A stretch of DNA of 64,000 nt from JBGUVL01 sp964370395 (GTDB taxonomy: Bacteria > Bacillota_I > Bacilli_A > Erysipelotrichales > Erysipelotrichaceae), in contig CAYJIZ010000006.1 of assembly GCA_964370395.1 (NCBI GenBank), forward strand, positions 1 to 64,000, read 5' to 3'. Below, piece by piece: positions 53,801 to 62,500 of this stretch. The notes under the pieces were generated by a model that ran no database searches, was not told the origin of the DNA, and worked only from the letters and a program-made list of their open reading frames with translations. How positions within the stretch are numbered: position 1 is the first letter of the stretch; each line of letters begins with the position of its first letter. Both the position numbers and the translations under genes were made by a program.

Positions 53801-56766
53801 CTGGTAATCGTAAAAATCCTTATGATTTTGCGAACCATATGAAAAAATCAGATGTACTCTACATCATCGATAGCGATGGGAATAGTACAAATGGTATCAC
53901 GATGAATGTACCAGAAGCCCAACGTACAATGAAAGTAATGGATTTGGTAACAGGATTACGTACGCAAGAAGCATTTAATATTAAAAACTTTAATGTACGC
54001 TTTACCAACAGTAACTTTAGTTTAGATAAGCAAGGTAGGATCGCAGTAGATGTTCCAAAAGGAACCCGATTCATGAAGGGTGATATGATTATTACTTGGA
54101 ATGTGGGTAAATTGGCATTTAGTAAATATGATATTGCGACAACCGTGCCTGTTGTATGGACCAACCTAACTACCAGTGAGATGAACAATCAATCATTGGC
54201 AAAAGTAATGGTAGGTAACATGCAAGATGGTTACGAAACTGTATGGAGTGATCAATTTACTCGTCTTCAAACATTCGATTTACCTAGCGAAAACGATATC
54301 CTAAACATGATTAACTACGATTCTTATAACTTAAATGGAGTGAATTTAAAGTATAGTGCAATCAAAGGTTATGCAGTAGAAGAAACAGAAGGACTACAAA
54401 TTATTTCCGATACTACTTACTACTTTGATGTCACACCTGCACAATACTCTGTTACAGTGGAAGGCGTAGTGAATGAGGATGGAACAAAAGAGCCACGCAC
54501 GTTTAGTGCAAACTATGGAGATCATTTTGATTTGAGCTCATTAACGAGAACAGGTGCGAATAACACCGTAACGAACCAATATTCTTCTTTCCAAAATATT
54601 ACACACCAAAATGGAAATGAAGAATTTGCATTAGATACAAAAGTCGATATGAGTTTCTTAACAAAATACGGTAACTCTCCAATTTTAAAGGCAAATTACT
54701 TAAATGAAGAAAGAATCGCAACGTTTACGTTTAGCGGTATTTCTGCACCAGAAGTAAAAGTTCCATTCAAAAAAGGAGATCGTCCTTACTTTGCGAATCT
54801 AAACGCTTATGTAGAACAACATGGTGGACCAGGAAGTATCGTAGTAGCAATTTCGCCTACGATTCAACCTAGTGAAAGCTCTGTTACTTATAACGTGACA
54901 TGTGCTATTGATAAAGCCAATACGCCAAAGCACAAACTATTGTTTGAAAGCAATGGAGGAACCAAAATTGAAGCGCAAGAATATCGCGAAAATTCAATTA
55001 TTTTCCAACCACCTGCAAAACCGAAGAAAACAGGATATGATTTTATCGGTTGGTATAAAGATGAAAAATTAACTAGCTTATTTGATTTTGCGAAAGAACG
55101 TATGCCTGAAACAGACATAACACTGTACGCAAAATGGGAAGCAAGAAAATACACAGTAAGTTTAAACAGTGATAGCAAAGTGATTCATTCCTTTGAGATT
55201 GCATATGATCAAGCGTTTGGTTCACTATTATCGCCACCAGCGAAAGCAGAAATGAAGTTTGTTGGATGGTTTACACAAAAGGATGGTGGAACGAAAATAG
55301 AAGTGAACGACGTGTATAAAACAGATGGTGACGTAACACTGTATGCACGTTGGGAAAACAAAGAAAAAATCAATTTAACTGCAGATGACATTAAATACAC
55401 GCCAATTAAGGTTGACTATAAAGAAGGGGTAAGTCATTCCTTTGCGTTCACTCTTCCTGAACCTTATAAGGGAATGGAGTCAAGTTTTAAAGTTGCCTAC
55501 AACAAACAGACAACAGATAGCTGGATCAGTGGCCCTCTTCCAAATGCAGGAACATACAATGTTAAGTTATCTAGAGATGCTGATGAGAATTATTTAGCAG
55601 TGAGTGAAATTTTCTTAGAAGCACCAATTATTGTGAATAAAATTCCTATGGTCGTGAGACCTTCAGGTGCTGGAAATCAATACCTTTCAGAAGCGAAGAT
55701 CACAATTGAAGATCCTAAGGTAACGGTTAGCTTTGATCCAAAAGCCCTTTATCCATACAAAGGGGATGGAGCAATCTCGTATGAGCTTCAAAAGACGATT
55801 GATGGTGTAAATAAGGTCGTTGATAAAAATACAACAGGTGTATTCTACATTTATGATAAAGACATATATGTAGCTATTATACGAATCGCAGAAGGAACTA
55901 ATTACTTAGCTAACCAAACGAGAGCACAAGGATTTGATATTGACAATGGTACAGTTGGAACAGTATTCAACAACGATCCTTTATTAAATTATAAAGGAAT
56001 ACTAGGTGAGAGAAGACAGATGAGTGGATTAAGCAAAAATAAAGCTACCACTTTACAACAAGAAGAAATATCACTATCACAACTTAGTAAACGAAACATT
56101 ATTATTGCGGCAGCTAATATAAGTGCGAAAAAGACACAAACAGTCAACATTCCAATTACATTGGAAAGTGGACAATCTATTTGGGGTATTTTGGCAAACG
56201 TTGATTACGATGAAAGAGCATTTGATTTATTAAGTGTTTCGATTGGTGATATGTTTGGTAAGAATATGTTTACCCTTCAAAAAGATTTGAAGAAGTCTGA
56301 TTTCACTTTCTTGGCAACCAACGATAAGATGAGTAACATTACTGGTGGAAATGGCTTAATCACTTTCACATTCAAAGTGAAAAACGATGCCAAAGCACAA
56401 AGATATCCGATTGTGATCGATGAACTTCAAGTTGTTGATGCGAAAGGAAATCTTCAAGCCATCACGATTAAAGATGGTTCAATCAGTATCGCTAGTGATG
56501 CGAAAGCTACGATTAAAAATGAAACGACGCCATCACAAAAAACAATTGTGATTGATGATACGAAAAAAGCGGAACCAAAAGTAGACAAAAAGAAAACAGA
56601 GGATAAGAAAAAAACGACTCTGAAAAATGAAAAAGTAAGTCAAAACAAAGAACCGCTAAGTGAAAATAAAGACCAAGACAATACGTTGATGTATGTAATT
56701 ATGGCTACCCTTGTGGCAGCAGCGATTGCTGGTTTGTTGATTAGCAAACGTAAAAAAGTAAAATAG
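50893..56766 (+). CDS. Large surface protein with dockerin, InlB-type repeats and cohesin
   Basis: A 1957-residue exported protein. The signal helix (about 8-28) is followed directly by a dockerin domain (about 35-97) with two calcium loops, DADNNNQINIQD and DIDVDGKVNQKD. One InlB B-repeat follows (about 101-170, FDTAGGSAIKPMKVGKGY). A long region of unknown fold runs about 175-1340. Two more InlB-type repeats fall at about 1345-1495 (YDFIGWYKDEKL, MKFVGWFTQKDGG). A cohesin-like domain spans about 1745-1870 (VNIPITLESGQSIWGILANV, NGLITFTFKVK). A Lys/Thr-rich linker and a C-terminal helix (about 1930-1950) with tail KRKKVK end it. There is no LPXTG. GGGAGGA precedes the ATG. Confidence 0.85.
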   Translation: MKQRMINCLIVLGLIITMVPMGTNPIMAKDYTLYGDADNNNQINIQDVNLMERYLNGEQEAIKKIDLEKADIDVDGKVNQKDVQLLKDYLVGNVESLTPDVFTITFDTAGGSAIKPMKVGKGYTLIKEIPRPAKEGYLFVEWKKEDGKTFYQEDAIVSNMTLTAVYQNAGINEQVHIDTFTLDDQESSLSFKIKSTLPNAKEVLSRIRVFPKDGSDPVEIVVTEIGNNLYDVKAKDGFLPGASYELILSDEMTFEGKEKEIRKATFIIKKTEVDNLQYNSDVVFIKDDQEMKYTINNQTVDVLDSYLLSNDSGTQKVTGTFPMSQAKLEINDIVCIYEDVDPRKRDYTKDDYNDDAIAYVKITNVEDKLYTFASLNEDEAQEVLLMPDTIPYKVNKLPTKETGTVLKNSYDSGARSALGYDKAPEFNDGDILVFYTVDFEDAKKDTPSVYAQITKTTEDEVSYKVVTRAYIEKLMQMYVSSELEMNKVLTAEQEKQILDDVKKQAQNGGFVDEATNYMFQSAMSSETTQKELLANGFSQEEINAIANAPTPAAAAAAAGGSQRYEFVVEQTTISPRITYDQHFENGIGVGLQFRAILSIEKQISPTRKDSIKIDLSAEFFQEIKVDFDVDVDLDVEWIVIYPDFKELTCKASFSILNYTTVSVGAKIYTVSDDLQKFWNELYKTFSDLALQKEIRPLNRLKVLAEYAANGNPVTSDYMGEIDKIKNSLPRISVDGKDYTLDALEEKLGMKDVGSEFKEVLGADQPSDSIIGLDQLMNKYSTMLSNESDWIEVLNQSILNVKVRVKIVEMKISANLFIRANVNVAIGADLEYKTGKRYTFWLKLSAQQSGSNEMDLIDERLGFQFYVMGSIGIKAGVKVEFAIGLLSTSIASVGANVEFGPYLKLNGYFFYINTRYREANQDDWKVDEKMLGAMNVDFGLFVTVKFKAQAFENTIKYEPTLYSGEFPLVTAGNRKNPYDFANHMKKSDVLYIIDSDGNSTNGITMNVPEAQRTMKVMDLVTGLRTQEAFNIKNFNVRFTNSNFSLDKQGRIAVDVPKGTRFMKGDMIITWNVGKLAFSKYDIATTVPVVWTNLTTSEMNNQSLAKVMVGNMQDGYETVWSDQFTRLQTFDLPSENDILNMINYDSYNLNGVNLKYSAIKGYAVEETEGLQIISDTTYYFDVTPAQYSVTVEGVVNEDGTKEPRTFSANYGDHFDLSSLTRTGANNTVTNQYSSFQNITHQNGNEEFALDTKVDMSFLTKYGNSPILKANYLNEERIATFTFSGISAPEVKVPFKKGDRPYFANLNAYVEQHGGPGSIVVAISPTIQPSESSVTYNVTCAIDKANTPKHKLLFESNGGTKIEAQEYRENSIIFQPPAKPKKTGYDFIGWYKDEKLTSLFDFAKERMPETDITLYAKWEARKYTVSLNSDSKVIHSFEIAYDQAFGSLLSPPAKAEMKFVGWFTQKDGGTKIEVNDVYKTDGDVTLYARWENKEKINLTADDIKYTPIKVDYKEGVSHSFAFTLPEPYKGMESSFKVAYNKQTTDSWISGPLPNAGTYNVKLSRDADENYLAVSEIFLEAPIIVNKIPMVVRPSGAGNQYLSEAKITIEDPKVTVSFDPKALYPYKGDGAISYELQKTIDGVNKVVDKNTTGVFYIYDKDIYVAIIRIAEGTNYLANQTRAQGFDIDNGTVGTVFNNDPLLNYKGILGERRQMSGLSKNKATTLQQEEISLSQLSKRNIIIAAANISAKKTQTVNIPITLESGQSIWGILANVDYDERAFDLLSVSIGDMFGKNMFTLQKDLKKSDFTFLATNDKMSNITGGNGLITFTFKVKNDAKAQRYPIVIDELQVVDAKGNLQAITIKDGSISIASDAKATIKNETTPSQKTIVIDDTKKAEPKVDKKKTEDKKKTTLKNEKVSQNKEPLSENKDQDNTLMYVIMATLVAAAIAGLLISKRKKVK
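56608..56763 (+). other. Shared C-terminal anchor-like tail (first copy)
   Basis: The last 47 residues, starting KNEKV, align without gaps to the last 47 of the GH123-like protein at 63.2 kb. Shared features: KNEKV, PL ten residues on, a short Asp/Asn stretch, Tyr-[VI]-Ile, an Ala-rich helix and a basic end. Confidence 0.6.
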
Positions 56767-56798
56767 GTGCTATTTTCGAAAAGAAAAGAAGTGAAAGT

Positions 56799-56833
56799 AA
56801 GGTTATCCACTAAATGATGGATAACCTTTTTTT
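56799..56833 (+). terminator. Terminator after the large surface protein gene
   Basis: AAGGTTATCCA pairs perfectly with TGGATAACCTT, then a T run. Confidence 0.92.
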
Positions 56834-56863
56834 GTGCGTAAAAAGAATACTTTATCTAAATAG

Positions 56864-56872
56864 TGTTATAAT
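56864..56872 (+). promoter_or_regulatory. Extended -10 directly before the gene at 56879
   Basis: TGTTATAAT ends six bases before ATG. No ribosome site lies between, so a leaderless transcript is predicted. Confidence 0.55.
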
Positions 56873-56878
56873 AAAATT

Positions 56879-57421
56879 ATGATGAACCAACAAGAAATAA
56901 GACAACAATTTAATGATGACGACTTCGTTGTGATTAAAGAAGCGATGAAAAATGAAAAGACAAAACAAAACAATCGACAGCAAATTCCTGTTTCTTTTTT
57001 TACATTATTTGCAGCGATGGGTTTTATTTCGTATTTAAATGGCGACATGTTCTCCATGTTACTTTTTATTTTAGGTTGCATCGTTTGTATGGTAGGTATT
57101 TATTATGTGAATTATTATGATCAAAAAGGAATTGCAATGTATCGTTTTATCTTTGCACGTTGCTTGTTTCCTAGAATATTATTTCATGATAAAGAAATGC
57201 ATTGTATCGATCAAAATGAAAATATAATTAACATTCCATACAATAATGTCACAACCGTTTTTGAATTACAGTCGATGCTTATTTTGAAATGCGACCACAA
57301 GGAAGTTCCTTATGTGTTCATCTTAAAAAGAAATTTGGCTAACTGCATTTATGATTACTTGCACAATATCTTGCAAAATCGTTGGAAACATGTAGAGAAC
57401 AAGCCATTTCGTTTAGCTTAA
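56879..57421 (+). CDS. Two-helix membrane protein, function unknown
   Basis: A 180-residue protein (ATG at 56879 or the next codon at 56882). A polar N-terminus of about 38 residues is followed by a hydrophobic hairpin (about 40-56 and 58-78) and a C-terminal soluble domain of about 95 residues with strands typical of a small PH-like/YcxB-like fold (NIPYNNVTTVFELQSMLILK). I am not sure of the family. It has its own extended -10, ending six bases before the start codon and with no ribosome site, so it is likely leaderless. The next gene follows after 28 bases. Confidence 0.65.
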   Translation: MMNQQEIRQQFNDDDFVVIKEAMKNEKTKQNNRQQIPVSFFTLFAAMGFISYLNGDMFSMLLFILGCIVCMVGIYYVNYYDQKGIAMYRFIFARCLFPRILFHDKEMHCIDQNENIINIPYNNVTTVFELQSMLILKCDHKEVPYVFILKRNLANCIYDYLHNILQNRWKHVENKPFRLA

Positions 57422-57449
57422 ACATATACTAAGAAAAGAGGTAATTACG

Positions 57450-57701
57450 ATGCTAGAATTTAGATATGATACACAATTATTAATTGAAGGAGACAACTTA
57501 AACGAAGATAAAATTAGTGAATACTTCACGAATCATCTAGAAGGTGATTGTTTGTTAGCGGTAGGAGATGAAAATCTAATTAAGATTCATTTCCATACGA
57601 ATGCACCATGGGAAGTGTTAGAATACTGTTCTTCACTTGGTGAAATATTCGATGTTGTCGTAGAAGATATGGACCGTCAATCACGTGGATTGGTTGGCTA
57701 A
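57450..57701 (+). CDS. Small stand-alone FakA/DegV-partner-like domain
   Basis: An 83-residue soluble protein. The sequence FRYDTQLLIEGDNLNEDKI, then CLLAVGDENLIKIHFHTNAPWEVLEYCSSLGEI, closely follows the middle domain of FakA/YloV (family motif: F-x-Y-C-T-E-x-x-L-x-G, G-D-[SC]-L-x-V-V-G-D-E-x-x-V-K-[IV]-H-x-H-T-N-x-P). In FakA this domain lies between the DhaL kinase domain and the C-terminal part. Here it stands alone with its own ribosome site (AAAAGAGG), with no kinase domain next to it. The function is not known. Confidence 0.72.
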   Translation: MLEFRYDTQLLIEGDNLNEDKISEYFTNHLEGDCLLAVGDENLIKIHFHTNAPWEVLEYCSSLGEIFDVVVEDMDRQSRGLVG

Positions 57702-57720
57702 CCATACTTTCCCTACAAAA

Positions 57721-57742
57721 TGTAAGCGCTTTATAGTATAAT
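57721..57742 (+). promoter_or_regulatory. cre-like site and -10 of the leucine-rich repeat gene
   Basis: TGTAAGCGCTTTAT (57721-57734) is a near-consensus catabolite-responsive site just upstream of TATAAT (57737-57742), so it overlaps the spacer of this promoter. Confidence 0.55.
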
Positions 57743-57780
57743 AAAAATATACAATGGCAAAGTTGATTGGGGGACTCATT

Positions 57781-59223
57781 ATGATTAAAGATGAAAATTT
57801 ACGTGCTGTTATTAATCAAAATTTACAATTAGAGGTTGATGCAATACCTACTTTGCAACAATTGCATTCGTTAAAGAAACTAATTTGTCGCAGTAAGGAA
57901 GTAAAAGATTTGGATGGTTTACAAGACTGTGTGAATTTGGAAGTGTTGGATCTTTATAATAATTATATTGAAGATTTGTCACCACTTGCTGATCTGCATG
58001 AGTTACACCATTTAAACTTAGCGAAAAATAGTTTTTATGATGTGAGTGTATTGGCTAACCTAAGTAAACTAACCGTTTTAAATTTATCAAATAATGGTGT
58101 TTTTCCAATGGATTTATCATTTATTGCAAGATTGGTTAATTTAAAGGAGCTGAATGTAGACCATTGTAAAATTGAAACACTAGAAGGAATTGAGCAATTA
58201 ACCAAATTAGAAACGTTGTATGCTGGAATCACGACGCCTGGGTTTGATATTTCGATATTTGCGAAACTGACACAGTTGAAGCATTTATCCTTAACAAAAA
58301 TGTGGTTGTATGATATTTCATGTTTGCAATCATTACAAAATTTAGAGGTGCTTGATTTATCGACTAACTTATTTCAAGATGCAAGTGTATTAGCTGAGTT
58401 GAAAAAACTTCGCATCCTTGTATTAGCAAACAATAAGTATTTAAAAGACATATCGTTTGTGGAACAGTTAAAACAATTAGAACGTTTGAATGTTTCATTT
58501 TGTCCAATTAGTACGATTGCTCCATTAAAAGATATTCACAAATTGAGTGATTTAAGGATGTCTAATTGCGGTATTAGTGATTTTAGTGCATTGCATCACA
58601 AAAAAGAAATGCGTAAGTTAGATGTAACAGGAAATACGCTTTATGATAGTGGTTTCTTATGTGATATGTGTGAATTAGTGTATTTACGTTTGAGTAATAC
58701 ACAATTGAAAGACATCGACTTTATGCGTTGTCTTTGCAAACTTGAAGAGTGTAATCTATACAATAACCAAGTGAAAGATATTACTCCACTTGCAGCTTGT
58801 AACAGTATTAGTGTTTTGGACTTAAGCAATAATGAAATCAAAGACATTAGCGCATTAGCGAAACTAACAAATTTAGAATGCTTAGGTTTAGCAAACAATC
58901 AAATTGCCGATATTTCGCCTCTGCATTATTTAAGTAATTTAGGATCTTTGGATTTATACAATAATGTAGTAACGGATTTGCGACCATTGGCTAACTTAAT
59001 TAATTTAACTTCATTGAAATTAGATCACAATGGAGTGTACGACTTGTCACCAATTGAAAACTTGGTGTACTTAACAGGATTAACTTTAAAAGCGAATTAT
59101 ATTGTAGATGTGTCACCTTTGCTTAACATGAAAGGATTGTATGAATTGCGATTGGATGCGAATCCAATTGAAGATCTATCGGTGTTAGATAAGATGGAGT
59201 ACTACGAAAAGTTCTCCTATTAA
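57781..59223 (+). CDS. Leucine-rich repeat protein without signal peptide
   Basis: A 480-residue protein made almost wholly of 21-23-residue leucine-rich repeats of the internalin (SDS22-like) type, for example LEVLDLYNNYIEDLSPLADL, LDLSNNEIKDISALAKL and LGLANNQIADISPLHYL. Roughly eighteen repeats are present from about residue 35 to the end. There is no signal peptide, membrane helix or anchor, so it should be cytoplasmic, unlike secreted internalins. The ATG at 57781 is chosen because TTGGGGGA lies seven bases before it; an earlier ATG at 57754 has no site. Binding partner unknown. Confidence 0.9.
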   Translation: MIKDENLRAVINQNLQLEVDAIPTLQQLHSLKKLICRSKEVKDLDGLQDCVNLEVLDLYNNYIEDLSPLADLHELHHLNLAKNSFYDVSVLANLSKLTVLNLSNNGVFPMDLSFIARLVNLKELNVDHCKIETLEGIEQLTKLETLYAGITTPGFDISIFAKLTQLKHLSLTKMWLYDISCLQSLQNLEVLDLSTNLFQDASVLAELKKLRILVLANNKYLKDISFVEQLKQLERLNVSFCPISTIAPLKDIHKLSDLRMSNCGISDFSALHHKKEMRKLDVTGNTLYDSGFLCDMCELVYLRLSNTQLKDIDFMRCLCKLEECNLYNNQVKDITPLAACNSISVLDLSNNEIKDISALAKLTNLECLGLANNQIADISPLHYLSNLGSLDLYNNVVTDLRPLANLINLTSLKLDHNGVYDLSPIENLVYLTGLTLKANYIVDVSPLLNMKGLYELRLDANPIEDLSVLDKMEYYEKFSY

Positions 59224-59230
59224 AAAGAAG

Positions 59231-59270
59231 AAAGAGATGCTTCGATACACGTATCGTAGCGCTCTTTTTA
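59231..59270 (+). terminator. Terminator after the leucine-rich repeat gene
   Basis: AAAGAG...CGATAC pairs with GTATCG...CTCTTTTT in a long, slightly imperfect stem. A second hairpin CCTACT/AGTAGG plus T follows at about 59285-59315. Confidence 0.85.
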
Positions 59271-59312
59271 TTTTTGTTTTGTTTCCTACTTTTGCGCTAC
59301 CTTAGTAGGTTT

Positions 59313-59339
59313 TTGTCAAAATTAGCGAAATGGTAAAAT
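59313..59339 (+). promoter_or_regulatory. Likely promoter of the GH123-like gene
   Basis: TTGTCA (59313-59318), 15-base spacer, TAAAAT (59334-59339) with extended TG. It predicts a leader of about 175 bases. Confidence 0.5.
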
Positions 59340-59399
59340 ATGCAAACAAGAAAACAAAAAGTACAAAGCCAAAAAGAGAGGGTATCGTTTATGATTAAC

Positions 59400-59414
59400 G
59401 CGTAAGCGCTTGCA
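59400..59414 (+). promoter_or_regulatory. cre-like site in the leader of the GH123-like gene
   Basis: GCGTAAGCGCTTGCA matches the catabolite-responsive consensus except for the first T. It lies downstream of the likely transcript start, so a bound repressor would act as a roadblock. Confidence 0.5.
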
Positions 59415-59520
59415 AATTTTAACAAGTACAAAGGTACTAGCGCAAAAGAGGGGGGAACAAACAAGAAAAGCAAAATAGAGAATACACAATCATGAAAGAG
59501 AGAAAGAAGAAGGGTAAATT

Positions 59521-62500
59521 ATGAAAAAACTATTAGGAGTACTATTGAGTACAATGGTCTTATTGAGTGTCTTGATTCCTTTGCAACCAACACAAATACA
59601 AGCAATTGCGTTGGAAGACGTTGTCATCACGATTGATGATGCGGACAAAGGAAGTGGCTTAAATCAATTTGAGTTTAAAGGAACATGGTATCCAGCTACA
59701 GGAGTAGCGAGTGATTACAATGGAACAGAACACTGGACTAACAAATCAAGATGGGGTGCAACTCCTCCAAGTGCTACCATTCGTTTTAGAGGAAATGCCA
59801 TCGAAGTGTTTGGTAAGAAAGACAAAGACTTGGGTATTTATAAAGTAGTATTAGATGGTGATGAAGAAAATGCATTTGAAGCAGATGCATACAATGTTAC
59901 ACCACAATCAAAAGAATCGTTATTTAAATTAACTGGATTAAGTGAAGGGGAACATGAAATAACGATTTATGTACAAAACAAAATTAATGCAATGGCTGCC
60001 GTTGGGGTAAACATTGGAGCACAACTGGATTATGCAGTTGTGGATGCAAGACAACCTGTGGATGTAAACAAAATATACAAAACGTATATTAATGACCACA
60101 CAATGGGAGATGATTTATTTCAGTTTTCATTTTCAAATGGATGGTCAACTTCAACTGGGTATCCTCAATATTTCTATAATGGAGACGAACACTGGAGTGC
60201 TGCAACAGCAACATCGAATCCATCTTTTAAAGTACAATTCATCGGTTCAAAAATTGAATTGTATGGAAAGAAAGAAGCATCAGGAGCAAAATACTCTGTT
60301 CGTATTGATGGAAAAGATGAAGTAATTGTTGATTCGTATAATCCAACTGCTGCACAACAACAATTGCTTTATGCAAAAGAAGGATTAGAAGAAGGAAACC
60401 ATACGTTAGAATTAAAAGTATTGTATGAAAAAAATCCTGCGAATACAACGGGTAGATACACTGCGCAAATTGATTATGCGATTGCATACCATAAAGCGAT
60501 TGAAGCTACGGATTTAAAATTAGACAAAACAGGTCTTACAATTGAAGAAGGAATGGATGATGCCATTGTTGCAACGGCGATTCCTGCATATGCGACAAAT
60601 CCTAAATTCATCTATTCGGTTGATGATCCTACAATCGCAAAAGTGGAACAAGATGGAACAGTAACGGCTTTAAAAGCGGGTGCTACAACGATTAAGGTAG
60701 AGTTGGCGAATGGTGTAGCGAACAAAGTTATTCCAATTACAGTATCACCTGAAAATGGAATTGTTGCGTTAAGTGTTGCGGATGAAAATCGTTTGGAAAC
60801 ACAAGATCAATACGCTAATGTGTTATTAGATAACAAGGCTACTTTTGATGGTAGTGCATGGCGTGGTGATGTGATTAATTCAAAAATTAATATGGTAACC
60901 AAATCAAAAGCGATTCATAATGCACAAATTAAAGTAAGTGATTTCACAAGTGAAAATAATGTAATCAAAAGTTCAAATGTGGAAACGTACTGGTTAAAAG
61001 AAACAAAAGCAAATATCGGAAGAGGATCAGCTGTTGCTCCAGTAAAAGATTTTCCAGATATTATGCATACAGATGAAAAAGTAGATGTGAATGCGAAAAA
61101 ATTACAATCTGCTTGGATTAACATTAATGTACCAAAAGATGCAAAACCTGGTGTTTATACAGGGGAAGTAGAAATTATTGCAGATGAGTTTAAAGAGCCA
61201 TATAAATTAGCGTATACATTTGAAGTGATTGATTTGTTACAACCAACAACAGATGATACAAAAACAACAGTACAAATTTGGCAACATCCATTTGCAGTAG
61301 CACAATATTATGGTGTTACTAAAGCTGAGTATTTTACTGAAAAACACTTAAACTACATGCGTGCATCAATGCAAGAATACAAAGAGATGGGTGGACGTGA
61401 CGTAGTTGCGAACATTGTTGAAGATGCTTGGAACAACCAATCATACAGCAAAGATCCATCAATGGTTTCTTGGCGTAAAAAGGTAGATGGAACATTTGAT
61501 TTTGATTACACATTATTTGATCGTTGGGTACAATTCAATATTGAAGAAGGTGTGTTGGATCCTGAAAAAGGATTAGGACAAATTAAATGTTATAGTATTG
61601 TTCCTTGGAATAACCAAGTAGCATACTTTGATGAAGCATCAAGCGCAATCAAAAAAGTTTCTGCGGCAACAGGAAGTGCGGAATGGAAAGCATTGTGGGT
61701 TCCTTTCTTAGAAAGTTTTGTATCGCATGTAGAAACAAAAGGATGGTTTGATATCACATACATCGCAATGGATGAACGTGATATTGATGATTTAAAAAAA
61801 TCAGCAAGTTTAATTGAAACGGTAACAAATAAAGAAGGAAAAAGTTTGAAAATTTCCTCTGCGATGAATTACCAAAGTGCAAATGACTTTGCCTTTACAG
61901 ATCGTATTCACGATGTATCAATTGGATTAAGTCATATTTCACAAACAAACACAATTTTTAAAGATCTTGTTGAACACCGTAATGAAAAAGGATTGGTAAC
62001 GACAGTTTATACATGTACAGGAGATTACCCAAGTAACTTTACGATTAGTGATCCAGCAGATAACGCTTGGACAATGTGGTATTCTATGTCACAAGGAGCA
62101 ACAGGTTATATGCGTTGGGCATGGGATAACTGGGTAGATGATCCATTAACTAATGTTTCTTATCGTTACTGGGAACCAGGAGATGGGTGGTATATTTACC
62201 CAACTGAAAAAGGGCAAGTAAGCGATACGTATTTCTATAAAACACCTCGTTATGAATTGTTTAAACAAGGGGTTCGTGATGTAAACAAAGCGAAATTCTT
62301 ACAACAACAATCGCAACAAATGGAAGAGAAAGTTGACACATTAGTTGGTTCTTTGAAACGCCCTAATAAGACAACAGCTTACGGTTCTGCTGTTCCAAGA
62401 TCAGAAGCAGATAGAGAATTGGTATTCGCTGAAGTAAGTCGCATGCGCGAAGGAATCAACACATTAGCGAAAGAATACGTAGATTCTTTGGTTATTGAAG

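Noticed and set aside
56599..56766. LPXTG sortase signal in the 1957-residue protein
   Set aside because: No LPXTG or close variant precedes the helix; the same is true for the protein ending at 63195.
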